Assembly (NCBI GenBank): GCA_902729315.2
Contig: LR746270.1
Span: forward strand, 2,264,501-2,328,500
Length of the DNA: 64,000 nucleotides
From: Spirodela intermedia
Taxonomy: Eukaryota; Streptophyta; Magnoliopsida; Alismatales; Araceae
Direction: 5' to 3'
The notes under the pieces were generated by a model. That model saw nothing but the letters and a program-made list of their open reading frames with translations, was not told where the DNA came from and made no database searches. Every line of letters begins with the position of its first letter. Positions within the stretch are counted from its first letter, which is position 1. Positions 19,851 to 31,324 of the stretch are shown one piece after another. Made by a program: the position numbers and the translations under genes.

Positions 19851-22800
19851 ATGGATAGGTTCAATGGCTCCGCTCGTCTCATGATTGTGTCTGACCTTGA
19901 CCACACGATGGTATGATGTGCATATGGTCTCTCTCTTTGATCTCTATGAGTTAACCTTGCTTCTTTAATGGCTTAACCCATCAGCTTCTGCTCTCAGGTC
20001 GATCATCATGACACGGAGAATTTATCGCTGCTTAGGTTCAACGCTTTGTGGGAATCCGAGTACCGCCATGATTCCCTGCTTGTTTTCTCAACTGGAAGGT
20101 CGCCAACACTTTACAAAGAACTGAGGAAGGAAAAACCCATGTTAACTCCTGATATAACCATTATGTCTGTGGGTACTGAGATCACGTATGGTGAAGCCAT
20201 GGTGCCAGATGAGGGCTGGGAAGAGTATTTGAATGAAGGGTGGGATAGGAGTATTGTTGTTCAAGAAACTGCCAGGTTTTCCCAGCTTACACTTCAGGTA
20301 AGATTCTCCTGTCACAGAGTAGATTACGCTGTGTTTCTGTCAATTATTATCCTCATGCCCAGCCCACGTCTGATATTTTCTCTTCTTTTCATTTTTTGAC
20401 ACAGGTGGAAACAGAGCAGCGGCCACACAAAGTCAGTTTTAATGTTCATGAGGGGCATGCTGACGATGTGCAGAAATCTCTGTTGGCATCTTTGGAGAAT
20501 CATGGGGTATAACTCGTCTCCTAATTTTCGCCATTGATTCGAAATCAAATATATGTTTGAAGATTATTCTTACCATTGAAAATTTGTGTGTTGCAGATCC
20601 CCTTTGTATTTTCTAACTTTTGCTTTACCGTGGTTTTTGAGTAGTTAAAAGTGAAAATAATTTATAGTGGCAGTCAAGACCTCGACATATTACCAGAAGG
20701 TGCTGGCAAGGGACAGGCACTTGCTTATCTTCTCAAAAAGTTAAAGTCTAATGGGAGGTCACCCTTGAACACTCTGGCTTGTGGTGACTCTGGCAATGAT
20801 GCTGAACTATTCACCATTCCTGAGGTTCATGGGGTCATGGTGAGAAACTTGAATAGCATCCATTGATTTATTTACAGCCTCTATTTGACCTTCTTTACTC
20901 AAGTTGCTTTATGTATTTTTCTTTCTGAAATTTCATTCGAGAACAATCGATGCGTAAATGTCTCACACGTCATATCTAAATTAATGAAAAAGACTGTGCA
21001 TGGATTTTTTGCACTTAATAATGGATTCTTTTTGCAAGTATTTTTTTCATGGAAAGTATACGAATTGATATAATTCTTTGTTGTGAATTCATTTTAACAT
21101 TGTCCATCATAAATACGACATCGTTTCTGTGGAAAAGGTGCCCAACATGACAGCCACAGTCATGTAAAATCACAGAGATTTTGGTAAGATTATCGAGACT
21201 GCATCATTTCTGTGTGGACAAGGTGAGCAACATGATGACCATAGTCATGTACATTTTATAGGGCGTCTGGTGAACCTCTGTTTGTTGCAAATTAGGCTTT
21301 CGGACATCATACCTTTGGGTTTTGAGAGACATGGACGTTAGGTGTCCTGCTCCTACTGGAGTTCCACAGTGATATTAGCTCTCAGTAGCATGCTTATATT
21401 TCAAATCTGTATTGTTCCCCTTTCAAATCATATTGTTTTATTTGTGGAATAATCAAAGTATTAAATGGGATGGAAGAATGGGAAGAGAATGTGGTAGAAA
21501 GATAGGAACCCCCATTCTCTCCATGGAGAAGGCAAAAAAATTCGCACATCTTAATTGTCTTGGTCCAGTGTCGTAGCAGTGCGCCTAACTCATACACTGT
21601 TGAAGAAAAATGTTGGTTTAAGAAATGGTTTTTTCGATGGGTGGAAAAAAGGGATTAAGACAGAAAGAAGATGATTAGGATGGATGACTATCGTTTTAAG
21701 TCCAGAAAATAAGGAGATGGATGACTATCCCCTTGTTGTATACTTGTTGGTAGGAGTATGGCAAAAAGTGTTGAACACTCATCGGTAGAGTACGGCGGCA
21801 GATTTAAAGTGAAGGAGGCAGCCGACTTAGGTATTCCGGACGTCCACTTCCTTTGGGCTGCTGAAAGCATGGCGTTCTCATGGGAAGCAGTCGATGATGT
21901 TTGGTTTTTGATCAATGACAACCAGTGGTAACCTGTTGGTTGGTATTTGCTGAGAAGATGACTGCTGAACATCTTGCGATTAATTTTTATTAACAGTAAA
22001 AGAGTGTATACACTTGAGTATGAGGAAGAGAAAGGTAGAAAGGATTATCGTAGGCAAGGGTTTAATAACCCAACATGTATAGTGTCATGGCGTAGGAATA
22101 AGAGAGGGCACATTATGCATAGCCTTGGCGCAAGCATATTTTTTATCACAATATAACTTCATAAGCGAACATCTTGTATCCTCTAGTCATATAGGATATT
22201 TTCAACCACAGTAAATCACAGATTCCATGAGCCGTGCCCTTGAATTCAGCTTCAGCACTTGAGCTGACAATTACAAGTTGTTTCTTTCTCTTCCATGTCA
22301 CAAAATTTTCTCCCAGGAACATGCAATAACCTGTAGTGAACTTTCTGTCAAATAGTGATTGTATATAGTCTGCATTTGTATAAATTTTGAAGTTAGCTCT
22401 CCACCTTTTTAGAATAAGAGTTCTCTCCCAGTTGTGTCTTTGAGGTACCGAAGTATTCTCTAAATTTCTTGTACGTGCCGACCTCGAATGTAGGACCTCC
22501 TCGGGTGTGATGTAGGACTCTATTGTGAATGTAAACTTAAGATAAATGTAGATTGATGTTCCTATATTTGATTTCGTGGAAGATCATTACGAAACAACGA
22601 ATCCATGCTCTCATCTTTCCTAGAAGTCTTCCCTTGAAGATGCGGAAATCAGACTGTGTAGAAAGGGTTGTTCTTAGAAAAGTTAATATCCATACTGAAA
22701 GGACTATGTCTAGGAGGATGATAACATTTTTATTTTTGATTTTTGGAATAACTAATGAAGAATCATTTTAGGCGTCGAAGATGTAAATTAGATCAATGTC

Positions 22801-25800
22801 TATGTGGACGTGAAGAACCAAATATTTTTGAGGATACACAGCCTGTTTTGACACCCTTAGGATAAAGTTAGGACAGCAGCCCTAGAGGAAATTTATTGCC
22901 AATTTATTAAAATGCATCTACTTACAGGATTTTGGTACCCTAAATTAGAAAAACAATGCCCCATGACTTTTAAGATGTCTATTTTTGCATGTAGCAAGCC
23001 CATTTTTTGTTGGGAATTATCGACACATTAGCATCTGTAGACTATTCCCTCCTTCTGGAAAAAGAAGGTGAGAAATTGGGTTAAATACTCTTTCCCGTGA
23101 TCATACCAAGCCCTCTTGATACTTTTTCCAAATTGAGTTTTAACCATATTATAGAGTATTGACATGTAGCATCAATTTTTTCTTAAATAAGATACGACCA
23201 AGTTTTACATGCACAATTACCAATACATCAGACAAACCACTTAGCATCAGTAATGGGAATTTTGGATAGGCCTGAAAGACCAGGATGAACTGAGGAGAAA
23301 AGCTCTGATGATTTTATTGAACACCAAAAAGGAAAGAAACATGATTATGTTTTTGCAAACTCGCTAACATCACATTGTAAGGTATCAATTGAAATGTTTC
23401 CACGTGAGGAAAGCGTAGTTCGAAGAGTCTGAAGAGATCAATGACCAAGTCTTAAATGACGAAACCAAATTTTGGATTTTTCCGAGGAGAGGGATGTATA
23501 GTTGGATGAGCATAGCGACAACTGATTTTTCTCACTAAAGTCACCTTTATTTTCTTCAAGATTAACAACCCGTTTCTTAGCATATCCAACGACCTTACCT
23601 TTAGTAAATTGTAAAATTCAGGTCTTTGGTAAATTTTCAGATGTATAGAAGATTGATTGATTGAAAATGAGAGGGTAGGGGTAACTTTAACGCTGCTGTG
23701 ACCAGTGATTCGGACAGCTGACCCATCAGGCACATTAATTTTCCGATTTCCAAAGGTTAGGCATGTATTAATTAAGTTTATTTTTTTTATTGGGTTTTAG
23801 GGTTATTGGAACTAGAATCTGTGAGCCATGGCTCAAAGTAAATATACTCGGAAACTTTAGAAGTGCCAGAACTCAGACGCTCACCCCTCTGAGCCAATGA
23901 ACGCATACAAGAAGTCTTGGTGAGAGAGTTGAGTAGACCTTTCAGTTTTTTGATGTCATCTTGCTGAATTATTTCCCATAATTAGTTAGCTCATCTTGGG
24001 AAGTATTCTCATTAACAAGGTTGACTTGGCTTAATTGTGTTTCGTTGAATCTACCATTCTTTATTGATATGAGCTTTCTCATGATGCTTGAAGAAATTAT
24101 CCCTCGTATGTCAGGGCTTTTTGTTCTATCTCATTCTATCTCATTCGGACTGTTCGGAATCATTACCCTTATTTTTGAGTTCTGGATTCTACTGCATACT
24201 TTCTTCAGCAGCTGTACTCTTCTTGGTCATAATAGCAGAACCTTCATATGACTGTGTATTCAGTATAAAATCTTTCCTAGTTCTTATCTACATGGATGAT
24301 GAGAAAAGCTCACTAAGTGACGGTAGTCAGTCCTTTCCTAACACTTGCACACGTGATCATATTCCATATTTAGTCCTACTAGAAAAGCAAAAAAATTGTA
24401 TCATCAGCATACATCATCTTAAAATCTTGATAATGATCCATTTCAAGCCAAAGACCGTTCAAATAGTTGAAGAATTCAGTAATAGGAAGAGAACATGGCG
24501 CTTTATCACTTTCAGAAATCATTGCCGCGTATTTCTTCATCAAATTTATCTTTTGACTATTATCTTGCTTCATTGAATTCTATACTCAGGACATGATCAT
24601 TGACTATTCCTCATCTCATGCTTGGAACATAAGATCATTCTCGCTCGGACTAGTCCCATCTAATTAGCAAATCTTCTCTTTTTCCTTCAAGAATGTTCTC
24701 ACGATCTCTGACCATCGCAATTAGTTTTTTTCTATTCAAGAGGTAGGCGCCATTAGTGCATTGACACTTTCCACTGAGAACTCATTGATGGGAAATCTAG
24801 GACAACTTCAGAGGTAGACACACTGTTCTAGAAAATCTAAGATATTTCACAGAATAGTCAGAAATTAATGAAGAAAACAGGTGTCAATGAAGGTCATGAA
24901 ATATTTCAGGGAGGTGCTGGGGTGGCGATAAAGGCCAATAGAGACAGTGGATAACGAAAAAGATTAGGCTTGAAAAATACTAGTGGTCAGGTTACCGTCG
25001 TGGCTCTGACGCCATGATGAAAGAATTTATTCTCTATAACATATATGGGGCTGGAAGAGATTCTCTCCTGCTATCTTCAGAAGGCCTGAAAATTGAGCGT
25101 GCCCAGAAGGGGATTATAGAAAGGGAAAACGAAAAAAAATAAACAGGAAAACAGAACTTCCTAAAAAGTTTCTAACAGCTTTAAGTTTCTGGAATACTAT
25201 ATATTAAGGAAAAGTGTTATATTTAGGAATATATCTCTGAAATTATTTGACGATATTCATCAATAAGCTTGCTAGTTGGAGCTGATGATTGATGCCGCCA
25301 TTGCATTTAGTTAACTTGCCAAGATGAAAAAGGATAAAGCTTGCTTGAAACCTTTGGAAACCAAACCAAATTGATAAGGTCTTCAGCCGGAAAACAGTCG
25401 GAAAGGGACATCTTCTTACGAGAAGAAGTATTAAAGAAAGGAAGAACAGTCAATTCGAGTGCTCCGGTTAGCACGAGCTGAATGAAAACAGTGGATATAC
25501 TCCCTTTCCATAGGACTTCCCTGCGAATCATGATTACGACAGATATATTTAATGTTTCAATAGTGAAAATTTTATGATCCTGCACGATGTGAAGCTCGTT
25601 GAGCATCTGCCAGGTACATACATGCCATCTAATGTGTCCATCTAGTCGTCTTATTAATGCGTGCGTAGGTCTGACTGCATATTCTTCTTCGGATAAATCT
25701 GACTGCATGATGTTCTTGACTTACCTTGTATGAGCAGAATTCTGACATTCAGTTCGTATGTAGGTCAAGAATGCTCAAAAGGAACTACTGCAGTGGTACA

Positions 25801-26883
25801 CAGATAACGCCAAGAGCAACCCAAAAATACTTCATGCAACTGAAAGGTGTGCTGCTGGTATTATTGAAGCCATCGGTCATTTTAATCTCGGCCCAAATTT
25901 GTCTCCAAGGGACGTTGAAAACCTTTCCAGTTATAAGCTCGAGAGCTTCTGCCCTGGTCTTGAGATAGTGAAGCTGTACATCTTGTATGAGAGATGGCTC
26001 CGTGGTGAGATGGGGAGCTCTGAACTTATCCAGAACTTGAAGGCCATCTGTGTGAGTCCGAACACCATTGCATAAGATATGTTTCCTTTTCTGGAATAAT
26101 CAAGAAGAAACATCCAAGCCTGGGTCTGGATTTCCTGTCTTTTCTTCTCCTCTTGGCCTTAATAATTTGTTTTACCCGTTGATTTTCTTCTCCTTTTACG
26201 TCTTTCTGACAAAACCAGTCATGATTTTAGTTACTAATTCTGGCGACGGCTAACCCGAATCTGCATATATATATATACTAATATATATATGTTTTCTGGC
26301 AGCACCCATCTGGCGTCATGGTCCACCCATCAGGCATTGAGAAAACTCTTCAGGATACCATGGACGCCTTGGAACCTCTCTATGGCCACCTTAGAGGAGA
26401 CAGAAGCCGTCGCGTATGGGTCGATAAGGTTTCTCTTAGTCAGATTTGTTCGGATGCCTGGCTAGTTAAGTTCGACAAATGGGAGTCCTCTGGTGAGCTC
26501 CATTTCTGCTCGAATTCCCACTTTTTATGAACTTTACAGTCTTGATTATCCTCAAGACCTTTACAGATAAAAAAAATATTTTTTTTTACTCATGGAATAT
26601 GCGCGCCCTATTCAATGCTGGTGCGTTGACATTTGGAAGCTCTCCTCACAGGTGGGGAGCGCCGCGGTTGCGTGAGCACTGTTCTACTAAAGTCAAAGGT
26701 AACTTAACCTACGATCTTGATTGTACTGTTCTAGTAAAGTCTCTGTCGCAGCCTGTTTATGTACTTGTTTAATCTTTGAACATCTATCAGCCGGAGGGCG
26801 CCAATGGGTTCGAGCTGGTGCACGTGCACGAGACATGGCTGGACGGACAAGGCGGCGGCGATGGCGCTGCTTGGGCTTTCTAG
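19851..26883 (+). CDS. SPP: Sucrose-phosphate phosphatase (sucrose-phosphatase)
   Basis: Eight coding exons: 19851-19910, 19998-20297, 20405-20506, 20645-20839, 25764-26051, 26303-26492, 26652-26698 and 26791-26883. All junctions are GT-AG with matching phase, giving 424 residues, the normal length for plant SPP. The enzyme hydrolyses sucrose-6F-phosphate to sucrose in the cytosol, the last step of sucrose synthesis after sucrose-phosphate synthase. It is a HAD-family phosphatase: the catalytic DLDHT is at residues 15-19 and the Mg-binding GDSGND at about 201-206, with an [11 protein letters not shown] segment between. The C-terminal plant extension ([11 protein letters not shown]...WESSGGERRGC) follows. 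The last exon ends in a G/A-rich tail ([12 protein letters not shown]). The fourth coding intron is 4924 bp and contains a retrotransposon. A GAA microsatellite (26992-27021) lies in the 3' UTR. The stop is only 251 bp from that of the convergent HDH gene. Confidence 0.95.
20840..22149 (+). other. 5' part of the giant SPP intron
   Basis: Follows the donor ATG/gtgaga. AT-rich, with no coding homology recognised. It may include the remains of the 3' LTR of the antisense copia element that begins near 22150, but I could not match it to a partner LTR. Confidence 0.5.
22150..25020 (-). mobile_element. Degenerate Ty1/copia element inside the SPP intron, antisense
   Basis: Minus-strand reading gives copia polyprotein pieces in order, with many stops. 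Gag is near 24570-24300 ([20 protein letters not shown]). The protease region is near 23733-23600 ([19 protein letters not shown]). The integrase core is near 23200-23000 ([20 protein letters not shown], then FFQKEGI), and the integrase C-terminal part near 22850-22600. RNase H is near 22290-22160 ([20 protein letters not shown]). The reverse transcriptase is largely missing. At 25002-25015 the plus strand reads ggctctgacgccat, close to the antisense of the common plant copia primer-binding site (TGGTATCAGAGC), which would place the 5' LTR just beyond 25020. It lies opposite to SPP transcription and is removed by splicing. Confidence 0.82.
25021..25763 (+). other. 3' part of the giant SPP intron
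   Basis: Probably contains the remnant 5' LTR of the antisense copia element (immediately after the primer-site-like sequence at 25002-25015), then the intron acceptor tatgtag ending at 25763. No gene is seen. Confidence 0.45.
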
Positions 26884-26991
26884 GCCGCATTCTCTTCTCT
26901 TTCAAGAACTCCACCGTGACAACAATGGGCACCCTCTCTTGCCCAGCAAGATCTTATCTTTATTATCCATCTGTCTGTCTCCGTCTGTGAC

Positions 26992-27021
26992 GAAGAAGAA
27001 GAAGAAGAAGAAGAAGAAGAA
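26992..27021 (+). repeat. GAA microsatellite in the SPP 3' UTR
   Basis: Ten GAA/AAG units lie about 110 bp after the SPP stop codon, between the convergent SPP and HDH genes. Confidence 0.9.
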
Positions 27022-27134
27022 TATTGCAGAATAATTATCATTCGTCCTCAATTCCAGCAGAATAATCATCTCCTGTGACTGTTTGAGTGAATGAATGTTT
27101 CAGTCGGGGACGGAGGAGACGGCGGAGGGAGCGG

Positions 27135-27928
27135 CTAGACCGTTGCAGGGGCGGCGGCGGTGATGTCGCGGAGGCGGAGGGTGACAGCGCGGCGGTGGGC
27201 TTCGAGGCCCTCGACCTCGGCCATCTTGGCGACGTAGGGGCCGAGGCGGCAGAGGCCCTCCGCCGTGAGCGACTGCACCGTCATGTGCTTGAGAAACGAG
27301 TCCAGCGCCACCCCGCCGTACATTTTCGCGTACCCATACGTCGGCAGGACGTGGTTCGTCCCGCTCGCGTAGTCCCCCACGCTCTCCGGCGTCCACTGCC
27401 CAAGAAACACCGACCCTGCCGTTGACGACGACGACGATGATTAGAGAGAGATCTAGAGATGAGCGATGAGAGAAGGGAAGAGAGAGGAGACCAGAGGCGC
27501 TGACCCGCATTTTCGACGTATTCCTCCCATTTGTCCGCGTCCGCGACATTGATGATCAGATGCTCCGGTGCATACAAGTTGGAGAAGGAGATGGCCTGAG
27601 AGTAAGGAAGAGTCAGACGGCGGCAGCAGCAGCAGCGGCGGCGGCGGCGGCGGCAGAGGGTGCATGCATGCAGCTAATAATAAGCTGCTGTCCCTCCGCG
27701 GATGCATGGATGCAGAGGGGGAGGGGAGGAAAAGGAAGGGACCTCGAGCATGTCTCGGGCGAAGACGATGAAGCTGTGGGACAAGGCCTTGAGGGCGAAC
27801 TCCCCCCTCGGCAGGCTGTTACACTGCTTCTCAATCTCCTCCTCGATGGCTCCCACGTCCACTCCGTCTCCGGCTACGACCAGAACCACCTGGCTATCCG
27901 GTCCGTGCTCCGCCTGTGAGCAGGAAGA

Positions 27929-28018
<90 letters not shown>

Positions 28019-31000
28019 TGGAGGAAAACCTGAGAGAGCAAGTCTGCTGCTATATGGACTGGATTGGCGTGCTTGTCGGCAATGACGAGAACCTCCGACG
28101 GGCCCGCAGGCATGTCTATTGAAACCATGGCTTCGCTGTTCTGCAGAAATGATGGAAGAAGCCAAAATGAGAACCTTTGCTGCCGCGGATAACACCATAG
28201 CATCTACCTCCTCCCAAAATCGGGGGCACACAGAGAGGAGAAAAATGAGGGGGATTGAAGAATCCTGCCCACCTGGAGGATCATCTTCGCCGCTGTCACA
28301 TACTGATTTCCTGGCCCGAAGATTTTCTCTACCTGGCGATCAAGCAGAGTTGCAGCCTCAGGGTGAGATATTTCCCTCCACAGGATTGTATAAAAAGATT
28401 TAGATCTACGAAGGAGCTGGAAATTGGGCTCCAAAATCTGATTTTGGTTTTTACCAGCATGCCAAGAACCCTAACACACCATCAAGGGAAAATGAAGAAT
28501 AAAGAAGACTATTTCCAACATCTCCATTTCTGAGGACAACAAGGAGGTGCGGCAAACCTTGGGACAAGATGCGGTTCCCCAGGCCATAGCTGAGACAGCC
28601 TGCGAAAAAGATAAAAAATAAGATTCGACCCAAAACTGAGGCAAAAAAATAAATATGCCCCCATGACTGCCAATGGAAACGGCACATTCAGCTGAGATCT
28701 CATTGGTGCAGGACCTGCGCTCCCCCAGCCTTGAGAATATGAGTGACGCCAGCCTTCTTGGCGCAGTAGAGCACCTCCTGTGAAATGGAGAAGAAGAAGA
28801 AGAAGAAGAAGAATTAGGATAGAACAACGTCAAGTCCTCCATGGCAGGAGATGGCCACAGGCTGCCCCCCCTGAGAACTCACCCCGCAGATGCTACCATC
28901 CCGGCCAGGTGGCGTCGCAAGAACCATAGTCTTGCACCCAGCGATCTGCGCAGGCTGGCTTGCATGGAGGAACCCAAGTTGATTAATCACACATTAGATA
29001 TCACAGTGCATATCAACATAAGACAAATTAGATGATGGCCACATAGATTACATAACTTTTTCCAGGAGGCGCATATATTCTGCACACAATATATTGAGCA
29101 AGAGGTCCGATATCTTTCACAGAAAAGAATCCACACAGATGGGGGAAAGGGGGGGGTGGAGACCCACGTACCACTGAAAGCATCAAAGCGGTGGAGGGTA
29201 GGACTGCTGTGCCACCTGGAACATAGAGGCCGACTGAAGAGATGCATCTTGCCACCCTTTTGCATCTAACACCCTGCCTAGACCAAACCATACCTCAGAA
29301 GAGTTAATATGTTCTAGAGGCGGCGAGTTGCACAGTGGAAAGGACTCTCGCCAGTGCAGAATCACAGGACTCACTTTCATGTTCTCGATGCTCTGCTCGG
29401 GAGTCCTCTGGGCCACATGGAATGCATATATGTTGTCGTACGCTACATCAAATGCTTCCTTGACGGCCGGATCGAGCTGCATTTAAGAGCAAACAAGGTC
29501 AATATGACGTTTGCTGATCAAATCCTCCTCTTCTGCTCTCGTTGTTCCAACTTTTTATAGCAAGCATTGCAGAAGGATGCAGAGCTGGCATAAGCTCCCG
29601 ATCTACATGCCAGGAGTATGGCTGCCAGCTCTTCTTTCTTGCTTCTCAACACTGCATAAGCTCTCACTGAATGAAAATAACGAATCCCTCCAGTGTGGAT
29701 GGCTTTCTGTTTCTCCTCAGAGAATCAAACCAGCATCGAGCACAGTGATAATCAACCTTTGAGAACCGAACTCGCCAAAGGATTTTCTATCCGCATTCAA
29801 CTCGGATCTCCCAGGCAATTTTTTCTTCTCCACTTAGAAACTGTCAGAAATGCGAACTTGAAAGAGAGAATGGCGTGCTATGGACAAACAAAGATGAAAG
29901 TGAGTGGGATTCTGACCCAGGGCCACGGCCACAACAGGAGTTGACAGAGGCAATATCAGCCGCAGCACTAGTACTCTCTCTACTTGGAAGGTTTCCTGTG
30001 AATCAAGGAGAATGGTAGGGGCAACAGTGAAGCCTGATGACGTCAAATTCAACTACGCATCATATGAATTGAGTGGGTTTCATGTGGGAACCTCTATCAG
30101 ACATGCTAATTCTCAGTTGTTTAATCTCTGACCTTGGGTTTTTGATAACACGTGATTGAAAGATAATAAAAAACTGAGCCCAAAGGCACGATTTTGGAAA
30201 AGTCAAGAGAGTAAAAAGGTTCCCTTCAGTCTCCATGATCCGGGCTAAAGTTCCATATCTAACAAATCTGACCCTGTGACGCCCCTAACCAGAATATCTC
30301 AAGAGGGCCCCCACTTTCTTGGAGAATTATTGGAGCCAGAGTGAGAGCAGCTCAAATCATCCAAAGCTTGTTTTTTTGTTTGGTTTTAGAACGCGTACCT
30401 CTGGATCGGGAAGATCGGCGACACATTCGACTATCTTGTTGAGCACCACCTTGTCGAAGCGTGCAGTGTAGCTGGAGAAAAAGGGGAAGAAAACGGAATC
30501 AGGTATAGTTATGAGAGTATCATATCAATCTGTGGAATGGGCATGGTACTTCTCAGCTATCGGAGGAAAATTTTATGCCCATTCTTGGTCAGAGAAAAAG
30601 ACGCCAGCCAGTATGTGAGACAGAGGAGAAGGAACCAACTCTATGACAGCTGCATCACCTCGGCCACGGACGTCTTCGACGATAGGATTGACCTAGTTTA
30701 GGCAGTCATCAAGACTAGTCAATATGGTTTCCCCGAACATATCTCTAGAGTATGCGGGCCGAGATGAAATTCCTTCACTGGAAAGAAATGACCCACCACA
30801 TCAAAAATGGATGAAAAATCGATGCGAGGACGGGCCTTGAGGTCATTAATCTCGGCGTCCTTCAGCTCCGACAGCCGGTATGACCTCATCGCGCACTGGA
30901 TACGCTGGACCTTGGAACCACCTGAGACAAAGGAGGAGGCCGAGGGTTATCGAGAAGAAGACGCCACTCCACTCTGTTGTCTGCATATCCACCAACTAAA

Positions 31001-31313
31001 ACTCCCACATCCGGCGTCAAACTCGGCATTCGACAATCCATCCACAGCATCGACAGCGAGTCAGAAGATGTGCATGTATAGCTAACTGGGTAGCACAGAT
31101 AAATGATGGGCCATGGATGAGAAGTTTCAGTCGCATTTTTATGAAGAAAAGTGTCTGTGGGAATCCATTGTAGAACCCACCGGCTGGAAAACAGTGCGGA
31201 CGAAGGCGGTTTGAACCCCTCAGAGAGCCTGATGTGCCGTAAAGGCGAGCCCTTCCCACCTCGAGCAGCACTCGGTAGTCGGACCGCCTAAACGGCACAG
31301 ATGAAATGTCCAT
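27135..31313 (-). CDS. HISN8: Histidinol dehydrogenase, plastid
   Basis: Fourteen coding exons on the minus strand, from the ATG at 31313: 31313-31181, 30921-30797, 30692-30640, 30471-30399, 29476-29375, 29273-29172, 28954-28883, 28777-28715, 28599-28558, 28332-28273, 28140-28030, 27913-27743, 27595-27505 and 27415-27135. All junctions are GT-AG and the phases fit, giving 492 residues. The enzyme makes the last two oxidations from L-histidinol to histidine with NAD and zinc. Conserved blocks include [44 protein letters not shown], the family signature [27 protein letters not shown] and [13 protein letters not shown]. The first ~55 residues (S/R-rich, few acids) fit a chloroplast transit peptide. 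An acceptor at 31325 just before the start codon implies a spliced 5' leader. Confidence 0.94.
27929..28014. repeat. Compound GT/GA microsatellite filling an HDH intron
   Basis: About ten GT units (27929-27949) are followed by about 65 bp of GA. Together they make up most of the 116-bp HDH intron 27914-28029. On the transcribed strand the order is CT-rich, then CA-rich, then the acceptor, so the repeat supplies the polypyrimidine tract. Confidence 0.9.
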
Positions 31314-31324
31314 CCACAGCCAAC

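Noticed and set aside
27087-27950. Plus-strand frames across the HDH 3' exons
   Set aside because: Antisense of well-conserved HDH exons, containing triplet and microsatellite repeats.
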